Assembly: GCF_000612545.2 (NCBI RefSeq)
Contig: NZ_CP097800.1
Location: 3,159,001-3,223,000 of the forward strand
Source of the DNA: Streptomyces sp. PCS3-D2
GTDB taxonomy: Bacteria > Actinomycetota > Actinomycetes > Streptomycetales > Streptomycetaceae
Reading direction: 5' to 3'
DNA: 64,000 nucleotides
This document shows positions 41,568 through 50,273 of this stretch, in pieces (within the stretch, counting starts at the first letter, position 1; the number at the start of each line of letters is the position of its first letter). A program made the position numbers and the translations under genes. The notes beneath the pieces were generated by a model. It searched no databases. It saw only the letters and a list, made by a program, of their open reading frames with translations, and was not told where the DNA came from.

Positions 41568-42497
41568 TCAGAAGACGGACAGGCCCGTCAGCGTCGTGAA
41601 GCGGTCCAGCGCGGCGACGCCCGCGACCGAGTTGCCCCGGGCGTCGAGCCCCGGGCTCCACACGGCGAGGGTGCACTGCCCCGGGACGACGGCGACGATC
41701 CCGCCGCCCACCCCGCTCTTGCCGGGCAGCCCGACGCGGTAGGCGAACTCGCCCGCCGCGTCGTAGGTCCCGCAGGTCATCATCACCGCGTTGACCTGCT
41801 TGGCCTCGCTGCGCGTCAGCAGCCGCGAGCCGTCCGCGCGCAGTCCGTGCCGGGCCAGGAAGCGTCCGGCACGGGCGAGGTCGGCGCAGCTCATCTCGAT
41901 GGAGCACTGCCAGAAGTAGTGTTCCAGCAGGGCCGGCACCGGGTTGTCGATGTTCCCGTACGAGGCCATGAAGTGGGCGAGGGCCGCGTTGCGGTCCCCG
42001 TGTCCCTGCTCGGAGGCGGCGACCTCGGCATCGAAGCCTATGTCCGGGTTCTGGCTCTCCTGCCGCAGGAACTCCAGCACCTCGCTGCTCGCGTCGCCCG
42101 TCAGTGTCTGGAGCCGGTCGGTGACCACGAGGGCGCCGGCGTTGATGAACGGGTTGCGCGGAATGCCGTTTTCGTACTCCAGCTGCACGAGCGAGTTGAA
42201 CGGGTTGCCCGAGGGCTCCCGGCCGACCCGCTCCCACAGGCTGTCGCCGCCCTCGGCCAGGGCCAGGGCGAGCGCGAACACCTTGGTGATCGACTGGGCG
42301 GAGAAGGGCACCTGCCAGTCCCCCACCCCGAAGACGTTGCCGTCGAGGTCGGCGACGGCCATCCCGAACTGGCACGGTTCCACGGCGGCGAGCGCCGGGA
42401 TGTACTCGGCGGGCGTGCCGCTGCCCAGCAGCGGGGCGACCTCGGCGGCGATCCGCTCCAGCAGGGACTCGTAGTCGGGGGACTCTGCGTCGGACAC
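41568..42497 (-). CDS. glsA: Glutaminase A
   Basis: Serine-dependent beta-lactamase-like glutaminase (309 aa), converting glutamine to glutamate and ammonia. The SxxK pair is Ser69-Lys72 (SAQSITK). EYENGIPRNPFINAGALVV, the Tyr in SYGNIDN and GVGGGIVAVVPGQ are standard. The GTG at 42497 starts 4 nt after the menG stop, so the two genes are probably co-transcribed although unrelated in function. Confidence 0.95.
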   Translation of the reverse strand: MSDAESPDYESLLERIAAEVAPLLGSGTPAEYIPALAAVEPCQFGMAVADLDGNVFGVGDWQVPFSAQSITKVFALALALAEGGDSLWERVGREPSGNPFNSLVQLEYENGIPRNPFINAGALVVTDRLQTLTGDASSEVLEFLRQESQNPDIGFDAEVAASEQGHGDRNAALAHFMASYGNIDNPVPALLEHYFWQCSIEMSCADLARAGRFLARHGLRADGSRLLTRSEAKQVNAVMMTCGTYDAAGEFAYRVGLPGKSGVGGGIVAVVPGQCTLAVWSPGLDARGNSVAGVAALDRFTTLTGLSVF

Positions 42498-42501
42498 GGC
42501 G

Positions 42502-43194
42502 TCAGACCTTGGTGCCCCGGTGCAGCGCGACGATGCCGCCGCTGAGGTTGCGCCAGGCGACCTTGGACCAGCCGGCCTTCTGCAGCAGGGCGGCCAGCGC
42601 CGGCTGGTCCGGCCAGGCGCGGATGGACTCGGCGAGGTAGACGTACGCGTCGGGGTCGGACGACACCGCGCGGGCGACGGGCGGCAGCGCCCGCATCAGG
42701 TACTCGGTGTAGACCGTCCGGAAGGGCGCCCAGGTGGGCTGCGAGAACTCGCAGATCACGACCTGCCCGCCCGGCTTGGTCACCCGGTACAGCTCGCGCA
42801 GCGCCGCGTCGGTGTCCTGGACGTTGCGCAGGCCGAAGGAGATCGTCACGGTGTCGAAGACGTCGTCCTTGAACGGCAGCTTCGTCGCGTCGCCGGCAGT
42901 CAGCGGAAGCCAGGCGTTCCGCTTCTTGCCCTCCATGAGCATGCCGAGGGAGAAGTCGCACGGGACGACGTACGCGCCGGTCGCCGCGAAGGGCAGCGAG
43001 GAGGTCGCCGTACCGGCCGCCAGGTCGAGGACCTTCTGCCCGGGGCGCGCGGCGACGGCCTTGGCGACCTCCTTGCGCCACACCCGGTCCTGGCCGAGGG
43101 AAAGGACGTCGTTGGTCAGGTCGTAGTTCGCCGCGACCCTGTCGAACATGGAGGCGACTTCGTGCGGCTGCTTGTCCAGGGAGGCCCTTGTCAC
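42502..43194 (-). CDS. menG: Demethylmenaquinone methyltransferase
   Basis: SAM-dependent C-methyltransferase (230 aa, UbiE/MenG family) that methylates demethylmenaquinone, the last ring step of menaquinone synthesis. [20 protein letters not shown] is the SAM-binding motif [21 protein letters not shown] near the N-terminus and [20 protein letters not shown] are UbiE signatures. GTG at 43194. It is divergent from the DUF3152 gene across a 276-bp gap. Confidence 0.93.
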   Translation of the reverse strand: MTRASLDKQPHEVASMFDRVAANYDLTNDVLSLGQDRVWRKEVAKAVAARPGQKVLDLAAGTATSSLPFAATGAYVVPCDFSLGMLMEGKKRNAWLPLTAGDATKLPFKDDVFDTVTISFGLRNVQDTDAALRELYRVTKPGGQVVICEFSQPTWAPFRTVYTEYLMRALPPVARAVSSDPDAYVYLAESIRAWPDQPALAALLQKAGWSKVAWRNLSGGIVALHRGTKV

Positions 43195-43470
43195 TGGCGT
43201 TCGCCCCTCGTGTTGCGATGCGGATCGGCGGGTACCGCCCCATCCTCTCAGGCCGCCCGGGCCCGGACGGCGCGGGCTCCGCCGTAGCGCGCCGCCGCGG
43301 CGCCGTAGCCGCGCCGTACCCGACCGTAGAACTGTTCCGAAGGACAGTTACGCTGCTACGTCGCACACGCGTTGACTGCCAGGGTGCGGCCCGGTGAGGG
43401 TCACCCACCGGATCAGCACCCCAACCGTGGGCGGGTCCGGCAGCGGCCGCCGCGAACAGGAAGCTTCACG

Positions 43471-44376
43471 ATGCCGGCAGGCCATTCCACCGGTCGTTCC
43501 CGCCGTGACGGCCCGCGCGCCAGGCGCCGGGCCGCACGGCGCAGGCGGCTGCGGCGTACGATCCTCCTCGGCTCCGCGGCGCTGGTCGCCGTCTCGGCGA
43601 CCGCCTACGCGCTGGTGCCCGAGGACGGGACCAGCACGGACGCCAAGGGCCGCGCCGCGGCCCGGCCCGACGAACCGGGCGCAGGAGGCACCGACGCCGC
43701 GGGGAACCCGCTCCCGCAGGGCGGCGCGAAGTCCCCCGAGGCCGAGCCGTCCCCCGCCGCCTCGGCACAGCAGTCCGCCTCGCCGCAGCCGTCCACCGAC
43801 GCCCCGGCGACGCCCGGCAAGCCCGGCGCCTTCGCCGGGTCGTCCGCCTCCGGCGGTGTCCAGGGCAAGGGGACGGCACGGCGCTGGCGGCTGGAGGTCG
43901 AGGAGGGCAGCGGGGTCGATCCGGAGGCGGCCGCCCGTTCCGTCGAGGCGATACTCGGCGATCCGCGCGGCTGGACCAAGGACCCGCGGTACGGCTTCCA
44001 GCTCGTGGGAGCGGGCCAGCCGGTGGACTTCACCGTCAAGATCGCGTCGCCCAGGACCACCGACATGCTGTGCGACGTGGTCACCCCGGAGCTGATCGGC
44101 GAGACCAACTGCCGGGTCGGCCACACCGTGGTGGTGAACCTCAAGCGCTGGAAGGAGGGTTCGCCCCAGTTCAGCGGCACCGTGGAGGAGTACCGGGCGC
44201 TGATCGTCAACCACGAGGTCGGGCACGAGATCGGCCGCGGCCACGAGGGCTGCCCGGGCCCCGGAAAGCCCGCGCCGGCGATGATGCAGCAGATCAAGGG
44301 CCTCGGCGGCTGCAAGTCCAATGCCTGGCCGTTCGACGCGGAGGGAACCTACCTGTCCGGTCCACCCGTCCTCTAG
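43471..44376 (+). CDS. DUF3152 secreted protein with metzincin-like zinc motif
   Basis: Protein of 301 aa with a very basic N-terminus (GRSRRDGPRARRRAARRRRL) and one hydrophobic segment (about 32-48), so membrane-anchored or exported. A disordered Pro/Ala/Ser-rich linker (about 55-130) precedes the conserved DUF3152 domain. The domain contains HEVGHEIGRGHEGC (His248, Glu249, His252, His258), an exact HExxHxxGxxH metalloprotease motif, and three further cysteines that may form disulphides. Function is not established in the family; a zinc peptidase role is inferred from the motif. ATG at 43471 follows AGGAAG. Confidence 0.82.
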   Translation: MPAGHSTGRSRRDGPRARRRAARRRRLRRTILLGSAALVAVSATAYALVPEDGTSTDAKGRAAARPDEPGAGGTDAAGNPLPQGGAKSPEAEPSPAASAQQSASPQPSTDAPATPGKPGAFAGSSASGGVQGKGTARRWRLEVEEGSGVDPEAAARSVEAILGDPRGWTKDPRYGFQLVGAGQPVDFTVKIASPRTTDMLCDVVTPELIGETNCRVGHTVVVNLKRWKEGSPQFSGTVEEYRALIVNHEVGHEIGRGHEGCPGPGKPAPAMMQQIKGLGGCKSNAWPFDAEGTYLSGPPVL

Positions 44377-44432
44377 GAAAAGGCCGCCCTCCGTACGGGG
44401 CCGGCCGGGGGGGGCATCGAGGAGTGGGAACC

Positions 44433-44849
44433 GTGCGCGTCGTCAGCTTCAGCGTCCCTGCGTGGTTCCCCTCGTACGAGGAGCCGGACGGGCCGCCGGC
44501 GCAGCACGAGGGCCGTCCCTGCGAAGCCCTGCTGACCGAGCAGGAGTCCGCGGTGTTCCTGTGCCTGGCCACCGGCGCCTCCAACCGGGAACTCGCCGGA
44601 GAACTCCAACTGTCCGTCAGCACGGTCAAGTTCCACGTCGTGAACATACGCGCCAAGCTCGGCGGGATCAGCCGCCTCCAGGCCTGCCTGCTGGCCGCCC
44701 TCGCCCGGGAGGGCGGCCGGACCGCCGAGGCACTCCCCGCCGGGAGCGCGCCCGGCGGAAGCCACGACGGACTCGGATACGACGGGCTCGGCGACGGGCT
44801 CGGCGACGGCGGTCTCAGCGACGGCGGTGGAGCAGCCGTCCCCCGATGA
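44433..44849 (+). CDS. Orphan LuxR-type DNA-binding protein
   Basis: Small regulator of 138 aa with no receiver domain. The LuxR helix-turn-helix is residues 31-90 (LTEQESAVFLCLATGASNRE, then LQLSVSTVKFHVVNIRAKLG). A Gly/Asp/Leu repeat tail (HDGLGYDGLGDGLGDGG) closes the protein. The GTG at 44433 has GAGGAG upstream; the frame is open further upstream through DUF3152 sequence but without a plausible start. Its last 35 bp overlap the convergent gene ending at 44815. Confidence 0.8.
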   Translation: MRVVSFSVPAWFPSYEEPDGPPAQHEGRPCEALLTEQESAVFLCLATGASNRELAGELQLSVSTVKFHVVNIRAKLGGISRLQACLLAALAREGGRTAEALPAGSAPGGSHDGLGYDGLGDGLGDGGLSDGGGAAVPR

Positions 44850-45459
44850 CCGTGGCCACGCACGTGGTCGCACCCCGCGCCAGCAGATCGGCCTCGTCCG
44901 CCACCGCGAACACCGCGAAGCGTGCCACCGCGCCCGGCTCCAGCACCCCGTGGAAGGCCTCCGCCGCCGACTCCCGGCCCGCGAGGGGATCCAGGGCGGC
45001 GCGCCCCTCGTAGGGCGCCGGCGGCAGGATCGTCAGCCCCGATCGGGACACCGCCGTACGCACCGCGGCGACCGTGAAGCGGCCGCACACCGCCACCACC
45101 CCGCGGGCCAGCAGCCGCTGCGTGCCGCGCCGGGCGCTGTGGCCCCACCGCGACTCGGTCGGCTTCAGGGCCTCCAGCGCCTCCCCGCCGCTGATCGGGT
45201 CCGCGCCGAGCTCCGTGACCTCGTACGGGTCGTCCGGGTAGTACGTCCGCTCCAGCAGCTCGTCCGCCCCGCGCACCAGCAGCCCCGGGGTGAGCACCCC
45301 GGGCCAGCGGCGGACCCGGGCGTGCGGGTGGGCCGCCGCCAGGTCCTCGTAGGGACCCACGCGGGCGATCCGGTCGCCCTCGACGAGGACCGCGCCGCCC
45401 GCCAGCGGAGCGGACCTCGGTCCGGTCACGAGGAGTTCGGCGGCGTGCAGCGTCAGCAT
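44815..45459 (-). CDS. Imidazolonepropionase-like composite-domain protein next to mqnC
   Basis: Protein of 214 aa resembling only the composite beta-domain of amidohydrolases: an N-terminal LTLHAAELLVTGPRSAPLAG, a middle WPGVLTPGLLV where active enzymes have PGxxDxHxH, and a C-terminal LLARGATTCVATVIGGRLLH. The catalytic TIM barrel with its metal-binding HxH is absent, so hydrolase activity is not expected. It begins 13 nt after mqnC and is probably co-transcribed, which hints at a role in futalosine metabolism. Function unknown. Confidence 0.75.
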   Translation of the reverse strand: MLTLHAAELLVTGPRSAPLAGGAVLVEGDRIARVGPYEDLAAAHPHARVRRWPGVLTPGLLVRGADELLERTYYPDDPYEVTELGADPISGGEALEALKPTESRWGHSARRGTQRLLARGVVAVCGRFTVAAVRTAVSRSGLTILPPAPYEGRAALDPLAGRESAAEAFHGVLEPGAVARFAVFAVADEADLLARGATTCVATVIGGRLLHRRR

Positions 45460-45472
45460 CGTGTCGGACGCG

Positions 45473-46669
45473 TCAGTTCGCGGAGACGAGCTTCAGCTCG
45501 GGGTGCGCGGTGCCGCCCTCGATCGCGGTGGAGGAGATGTGCGAGACGACGCGGTCGTCGGCCGGGTCGTTCGCCGGGTCGTCGTGGACCAGGAGGTGCT
45601 CGTACGTCGTCGCGCGCTGCGCCGGTGTGCGGCCCGCCTTGCGGATGAGGTCGATGATCTCCTGGCGGTTGGAGCGGTGCTTGGCTCCGGCCGAGGAGAC
45701 GACGTTCTCCTCCAGCATGATCGAGCCGAGGTCGTCCGCGCCGTAGTGCAGCGAGAGCTGGCCCGCCTCCTTGCCGACGGTCAGCCACGAGCCCTGGATG
45801 TGGGCGACGTTGTCGAGGAACAGGCGCGCGATCGCGATCATGCGCAGGTACTCGAAGATCGTCGCCTGGGTGCGGCCCTTGAGGTGGTTGTTCTCGGGCT
45901 GGTAGGTGTACGGGATGAAGGCGCGGAAGCCGCCCGTGCGGTCCTGCGTGTCCCGGATCATCGCGATGTGCTCGATGCGCTCGGCGTTGGTCTCGCCGGT
46001 GCCCATCAGCATGGTGGAGGTGGATTCCACGCCCAGCTCGTGGGCGATCTCCATGATCTCCAGCCAGCGCTCGCCGGACTCCTTGAGCGGGGCGATCGCC
46101 TTGCGCGGCCGGGCCGGCAGCAGCTCGGCGCCGGCGCCCGCGAAGGAGTCGAGGCCGGCCGCGTGGATGCGCTGGATCGCCTCTTTCGCCGAGACCCCCG
46201 AGATACGGGCCATGTGCTCGACCTCGGACGCGCCGAGGGAGTGGATGACCAGCTGCGGGAACGCCTGCTTGATGGCCGCGAAGTGGTGCTCGTAGTACTC
46301 GACGCCGTAGTCCGGGTGGTGCCCGCCCTGGAACATGATCTGCGTGCCGCCCAGTTCGACGGTCTCCGCGCAGCGGCGCAGGATGTCGTCGAGATCCCGC
46401 GACCAGCCCTTCTTCGTGTCCTTCGGGGCCGCGTAGAAGGCGCAGAACTTGCACGCCGTGACGCACACGTTCGTGTAGTTGATGTTCCGCTCGATGATGT
46501 ACGTGGCGATGTGCTCGGTGCCCGCGTAGCGGCGGCGCACCGCGTCCGCCGCCTGCCCCAGCGCGTGCAGCGGCGCGTGGCGGTAGAGGTCGAGCGCCTC
46601 TTCCTTGGTGATCCGGCCCCCCGCGGCGGCGCGGTCGAGGACAGACTGGAGAACGGCCTGGTCGGTCAC
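45473..46669 (-). CDS. mqnC: Cyclic dehypoxanthinyl futalosine synthase
   Basis: Radical SAM enzyme (398 aa) of the futalosine route to menaquinone, cyclising dehypoxanthine futalosine. The [4Fe-4S] ligands are Cys69, Cys73 and Cys76 (NYTNVCVTACKFCAFY). MFQGGHHPDYGVEYYEHHFA, TSTMLMGTGETNAERIEHI and SWLTVGKEAGQLSLHYGADD are family motifs that distinguish it from MqnE and CofH. GTG at 46669; a TAGGCT -10 lies at 46724-46719. Confidence 0.96.
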   Translation of the reverse strand: MTDQAVLQSVLDRAAAGGRITKEEALDLYRHAPLHALGQAADAVRRRYAGTEHIATYIIERNINYTNVCVTACKFCAFYAAPKDTKKGWSRDLDDILRRCAETVELGGTQIMFQGGHHPDYGVEYYEHHFAAIKQAFPQLVIHSLGASEVEHMARISGVSAKEAIQRIHAAGLDSFAGAGAELLPARPRKAIAPLKESGERWLEIMEIAHELGVESTSTMLMGTGETNAERIEHIAMIRDTQDRTGGFRAFIPYTYQPENNHLKGRTQATIFEYLRMIAIARLFLDNVAHIQGSWLTVGKEAGQLSLHYGADDLGSIMLEENVVSSAGAKHRSNRQEIIDLIRKAGRTPAQRATTYEHLLVHDDPANDPADDRVVSHISSTAIEGGTAHPELKLVSAN

Positions 46670-46718
46670 CGGGAGTCACCTTTCGGCGGTGTGTCTGTGT
46701 CAAGGTCCGGACCGAGCC

Positions 46719-46724
46719 AGCCTA
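46719..46724 (-). promoter_or_regulatory. Possible -10 element of mqnC
   Basis: TAGGCT on the minus strand, predicting a leader of about 42 nt. No clear -35. Same hexamer as in the cold-shock promoter. Confidence 0.35.
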
Positions 46725-46746
46725 CGCCAGGGTCCGGCGGCGGCTT

Positions 46747-48546
46747 TCAGGGGCTGCGCCTGAGGTCGCCCTCGGGGTTCCCGGCCGGGCTGTCGCCCGA
46801 CGCGTAGTGGAGCGTCCCGTCCGCGTTCAGGGTGAACCGCTCGTCGGCGGAGCCGTTGGAGCAGACCCCCGGGGCCGGGTTGGGTCCGCCCGCGGTGTCC
46901 AGCACCAGGGAGCGGTCGGTGGCCGAGGCGAGCTTCCAGTCACCGCTGCAGTCGGTGCCGAGGACGGCCAGGACGGACTTGTCCCGGGCGACGACCTCGC
47001 CGACCCGGCCGCCCTTGATGGTGATCTCGAACTCTGACGAGAGCCCGAGGCGGGCGGTGGTGACCGTGCCCTTCCACGTACCGATGAACTCCTTGGGCAC
47101 GTCGGTACGGGTCCCGGACGAGGGCCGCGCGGAGCTCGCACCCGAAGCCGGGGCGGAAGCGTCCGGGGCGGAAGCTCCCGGGGCGGGTGAGGAGGCGGAG
47201 GGCCGCGCGCCGGCGTCGGCCAGGTCCCGCTGCCCGCCGCCCTGTCCCGGCAGCAGGTCCAGGAAGTAGAGCCCGCCGGACAGCAGCGCCAGGACGGCCG
47301 CGGCGGCCAGCACGAGGGTGCAGCTGAACCGGCGGCCGCCGGTGCTGACCGTGATCTGCCGGCCGCCGGGCTCCGTCCGCGGATGCGGCAGCGCGCCGGC
47401 CCCGGGCGGCCCGGAGGGCGGGCCGCCGGCCGGGGCCCCGCCGGCGGTCTCGGTGGGGCTGCCGTGCGGACCCACCGCCGGGACGGCGTACGGAGCGCCC
47501 GCGCCCTGGCTCCCGTACGAGGGGTCCGGTGCCCCGAAGCCGCCACCGGCGGGGGCGTACGACCCGGCGGTGAACGGGACCGGGCCCGACACCGCCTCCG
47601 GTCCCGCGGGCCCGCCTCCGGCCGGGGCGGGGCCGGCCGCGGCGGCCCCCTCGGCGGGGCCGGCGTCGAGGTCGAGCAGGGCAACCGCGGCCCGGCTGGC
47701 CTCCTCGACCAGGGACGCGGGGAGCCAGCCCGGGGCGCCGAGCGCCCCGGCCAGGGCGGCGGCGACGGCGTCGGGGGCGGGCCGGTCGGCGGCCGTCTTG
47801 GCCAGGCAGGCCTCGATCAGGTCGCGCAGGTCCCCGGCGTGGAGCCCACCGAGCTCGGGCGGTTCGTGCACCACCTTGTAGAGGAGGGTGGCGGAGTTGT
47901 CCCCGGTGAACGGCGGCCGGCCGGTCGCGGCGAAGGCCACCACCGCGCCGAGCGAGAACACGTCGGCCGCCCCGGTGATCCCCTTGCCGAGGATCTGTTC
48001 GGGCGCCATGTAGCCCGGCGAGCCGACGGAGACTCCGGTGGAGGTGAGCGAGGCGGTGCCGTCGGTGGCCCGCGCGATCCCGAAGTCGATCAGCCGCGGC
48101 CCGTCGAGGGTGAGCATCACGTTCGACGGCTTCACGTCCCGGTGGACGAGCCCGAGCCCGTGCACGGCCACCAGGGCGCGTGCCAGCCCCGCGCCGATGG
48201 CCCGTACCGAGGTCTCGGGGAGCGGCCCGTGCGCGGCGAGCGCGCGGTCCAGGGAGGGGCCCGCCACGTACCCGGTGGCCACCCACGGAACCGGGGCCCC
48301 GGGGTCCGCGTCCAGCACCGGCGCGGTCCACTCGCCGCCGACCCGTCGGGCCGCCTCGACCTCGCGGCGGAACCGGGCCCGGAACTCCTCGTCGGAGGCG
48401 AAGTGCGGGTGGACGATCTTGACGGCGACGGTCCGGCCGCCCGCGCTGCGTCCGAGGTAGACCCGTCCCATGCCACCCGCGCCGAGCCGGCCGAGCAACC
48501 GGTACGCACCGATGGTCCGCGGCTCACCGGCTTCCAGCGGATGCAT
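46747..48546 (-). CDS. Membrane Ser/Thr protein kinase (Pkn2/Hanks type)
   Basis: Transmembrane kinase of 599 aa. The kinase domain (about 15-275) is complete: LGAGGMGRVYLG, Lys43 in VAVKI, HRDVKPSN with Asp137, DFG at 154 and GYMAPEQ. A long Pro/Gly/Ala linker (about 325-450) leads to one transmembrane helix (LVLAAAAVLALLSGGLYFLD). The extracellular part has a Ser/Pro/Ala stretch and a C-terminal beta-rich domain (EFIGTWKGTV onward) instead of PASTA repeats. The ATG at 48546 begins MHPLEAGEPRTIGAYRLLGR. Its signal is presumably extracellular. Confidence 0.93.
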   Translation of the reverse strand: MHPLEAGEPRTIGAYRLLGRLGAGGMGRVYLGRSAGGRTVAVKIVHPHFASDEEFRARFRREVEAARRVGGEWTAPVLDADPGAPVPWVATGYVAGPSLDRALAAHGPLPETSVRAIGAGLARALVAVHGLGLVHRDVKPSNVMLTLDGPRLIDFGIARATDGTASLTSTGVSVGSPGYMAPEQILGKGITGAADVFSLGAVVAFAATGRPPFTGDNSATLLYKVVHEPPELGGLHAGDLRDLIEACLAKTAADRPAPDAVAAALAGALGAPGWLPASLVEEASRAAVALLDLDAGPAEGAAAAGPAPAGGGPAGPEAVSGPVPFTAGSYAPAGGGFGAPDPSYGSQGAGAPYAVPAVGPHGSPTETAGGAPAGGPPSGPPGAGALPHPRTEPGGRQITVSTGGRRFSCTLVLAAAAVLALLSGGLYFLDLLPGQGGGQRDLADAGARPSASSPAPGASAPDASAPASGASSARPSSGTRTDVPKEFIGTWKGTVTTARLGLSSEFEITIKGGRVGEVVARDKSVLAVLGTDCSGDWKLASATDRSLVLDTAGGPNPAPGVCSNGSADERFTLNADGTLHYASGDSPAGNPEGDLRRSP

Positions 48547-48750
48547 CGCGCCCCCCAATTCCCCGTGTTTCCGGGCGCCTTGTGGCATCCGGTCGAGCAG
48601 CAGCCTAGGGGGTGGCAGCAGCGGGAGGGTGCGGCCGCCACCCTTTTGCATTTCCCCCGACCGGCGGAGGAATGCGGAAAGGGCGGGAATTCCCGGGAAA
48701 CCGGGCATTCACCTGGCGGGCGCTTTGGATCTACCCGGCGGTAAACGCGG

Positions 48751-49623
<873 letters not shown>

Positions 49624-49714
49624 CTAGTCCCACGGTCCGCGTCAGCCCTGAGGAGGGTCTCAAACGTCCGGGTGACGTGATCTTTCCCTCTGGTCTCGGC
49701 CGCATGGTGCGTGC

Positions 49715-49720
49715 TAGGCT
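49715..49720 (+). promoter_or_regulatory. -10 element of the cold-shock gene
   Basis: Extended -10 TGCTAGGCT (hexamer 49715-49720) gives a predicted start near 49727 and a leader of about 125 nt, typical of cold-shock genes. Confidence 0.5.
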
Positions 49721-49758
49721 CGACGCAAGTTGCAGTTTGGTTTCCCTTGCAGTACGAG

Positions 49759-49784
49759 GCCTGCGGAGAATGTGACCCGCAGGC
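49759..49784 (+). terminator. Terminator-like hairpin in the cold-shock 5' UTR
   Basis: GCCTGCGG and CCGCAGGC form an 8-bp stem with a 10-nt loop, followed directly by TTTTGTAGTTTT. It lies between the proposed promoter and the start codon, so it could act as an attenuator or RNA thermosensor. Confidence 0.6.
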
Positions 49785-49851
49785 TTTTGTAGTTTTCAGA
49801 CTTCTTAGCAGGTTCTGGAGCAGGGCGACCCTTTGGCCCATAGGAGGGCTC

Positions 49852-50055
49852 ATGGCTACCGGAACCGTGAAGTGGTTCAACGCTGAAAAGGGCTTCGGCT
49901 TCATCGCCCAGGACGGCGGCGGCCCGGATGTCTTCGTCCACTACTCCGCGATCAACGCCTCTGGCTTCCGCTCCCTGGAGGAGAACCAGACGGTGAACTT
50001 CGACGTCACGCAGGGTCCGAAGGGCCCGCAGGCGGAGAACGTCACCCCGGCCTAG
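49852..50055 (+). CDS. Cold-shock domain protein (CspA family)
   Basis: Single cold-shock domain of 67 aa. RNP1 (KGFGFI) and RNP2 (VFVHY) are both present, and the length is standard. Binds single-stranded RNA and DNA as a chaperone in the cytosol. The ATG at 49852 has AGGAGG 4 nt upstream. The unusually U-rich leader contains a terminator-like hairpin. Confidence 0.97.
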   Translation: MATGTVKWFNAEKGFGFIAQDGGGPDVFVHYSAINASGFRSLEENQTVNFDVTQGPKGPQAENVTPA

Positions 50056-50099
50056 TCGCCTGGGCCAACCTCCATCGCGGGTTGGAAAAGCAGTACCCA

Positions 50100-50142
50100 A
50101 GGAGCCCTGTCCCCTCTGCGCGAGCAGAGCGGCGGGGCTCCT
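50100..50142 (+). terminator. Terminator after the cold-shock gene
   Basis: AGGAGCCC pairs with GGGCTCCT, enclosing a second hairpin CTCTGC-GCGA-GCAGAG. Followed by TTTCCCC. Confidence 0.75.
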
Positions 50143-50273
50143 GCCTTTCCCCTCCGGATCGCGGCGGGGGGCGGATACGCCCTGGGGTCCGCACCGTGTG
50201 CACGGTGCGGGCCCCAGGGCGTGTGTACGGCCGGGCCGGCCGGGTCCGACGCGCCCGCCGACCCGGGCCCGGG

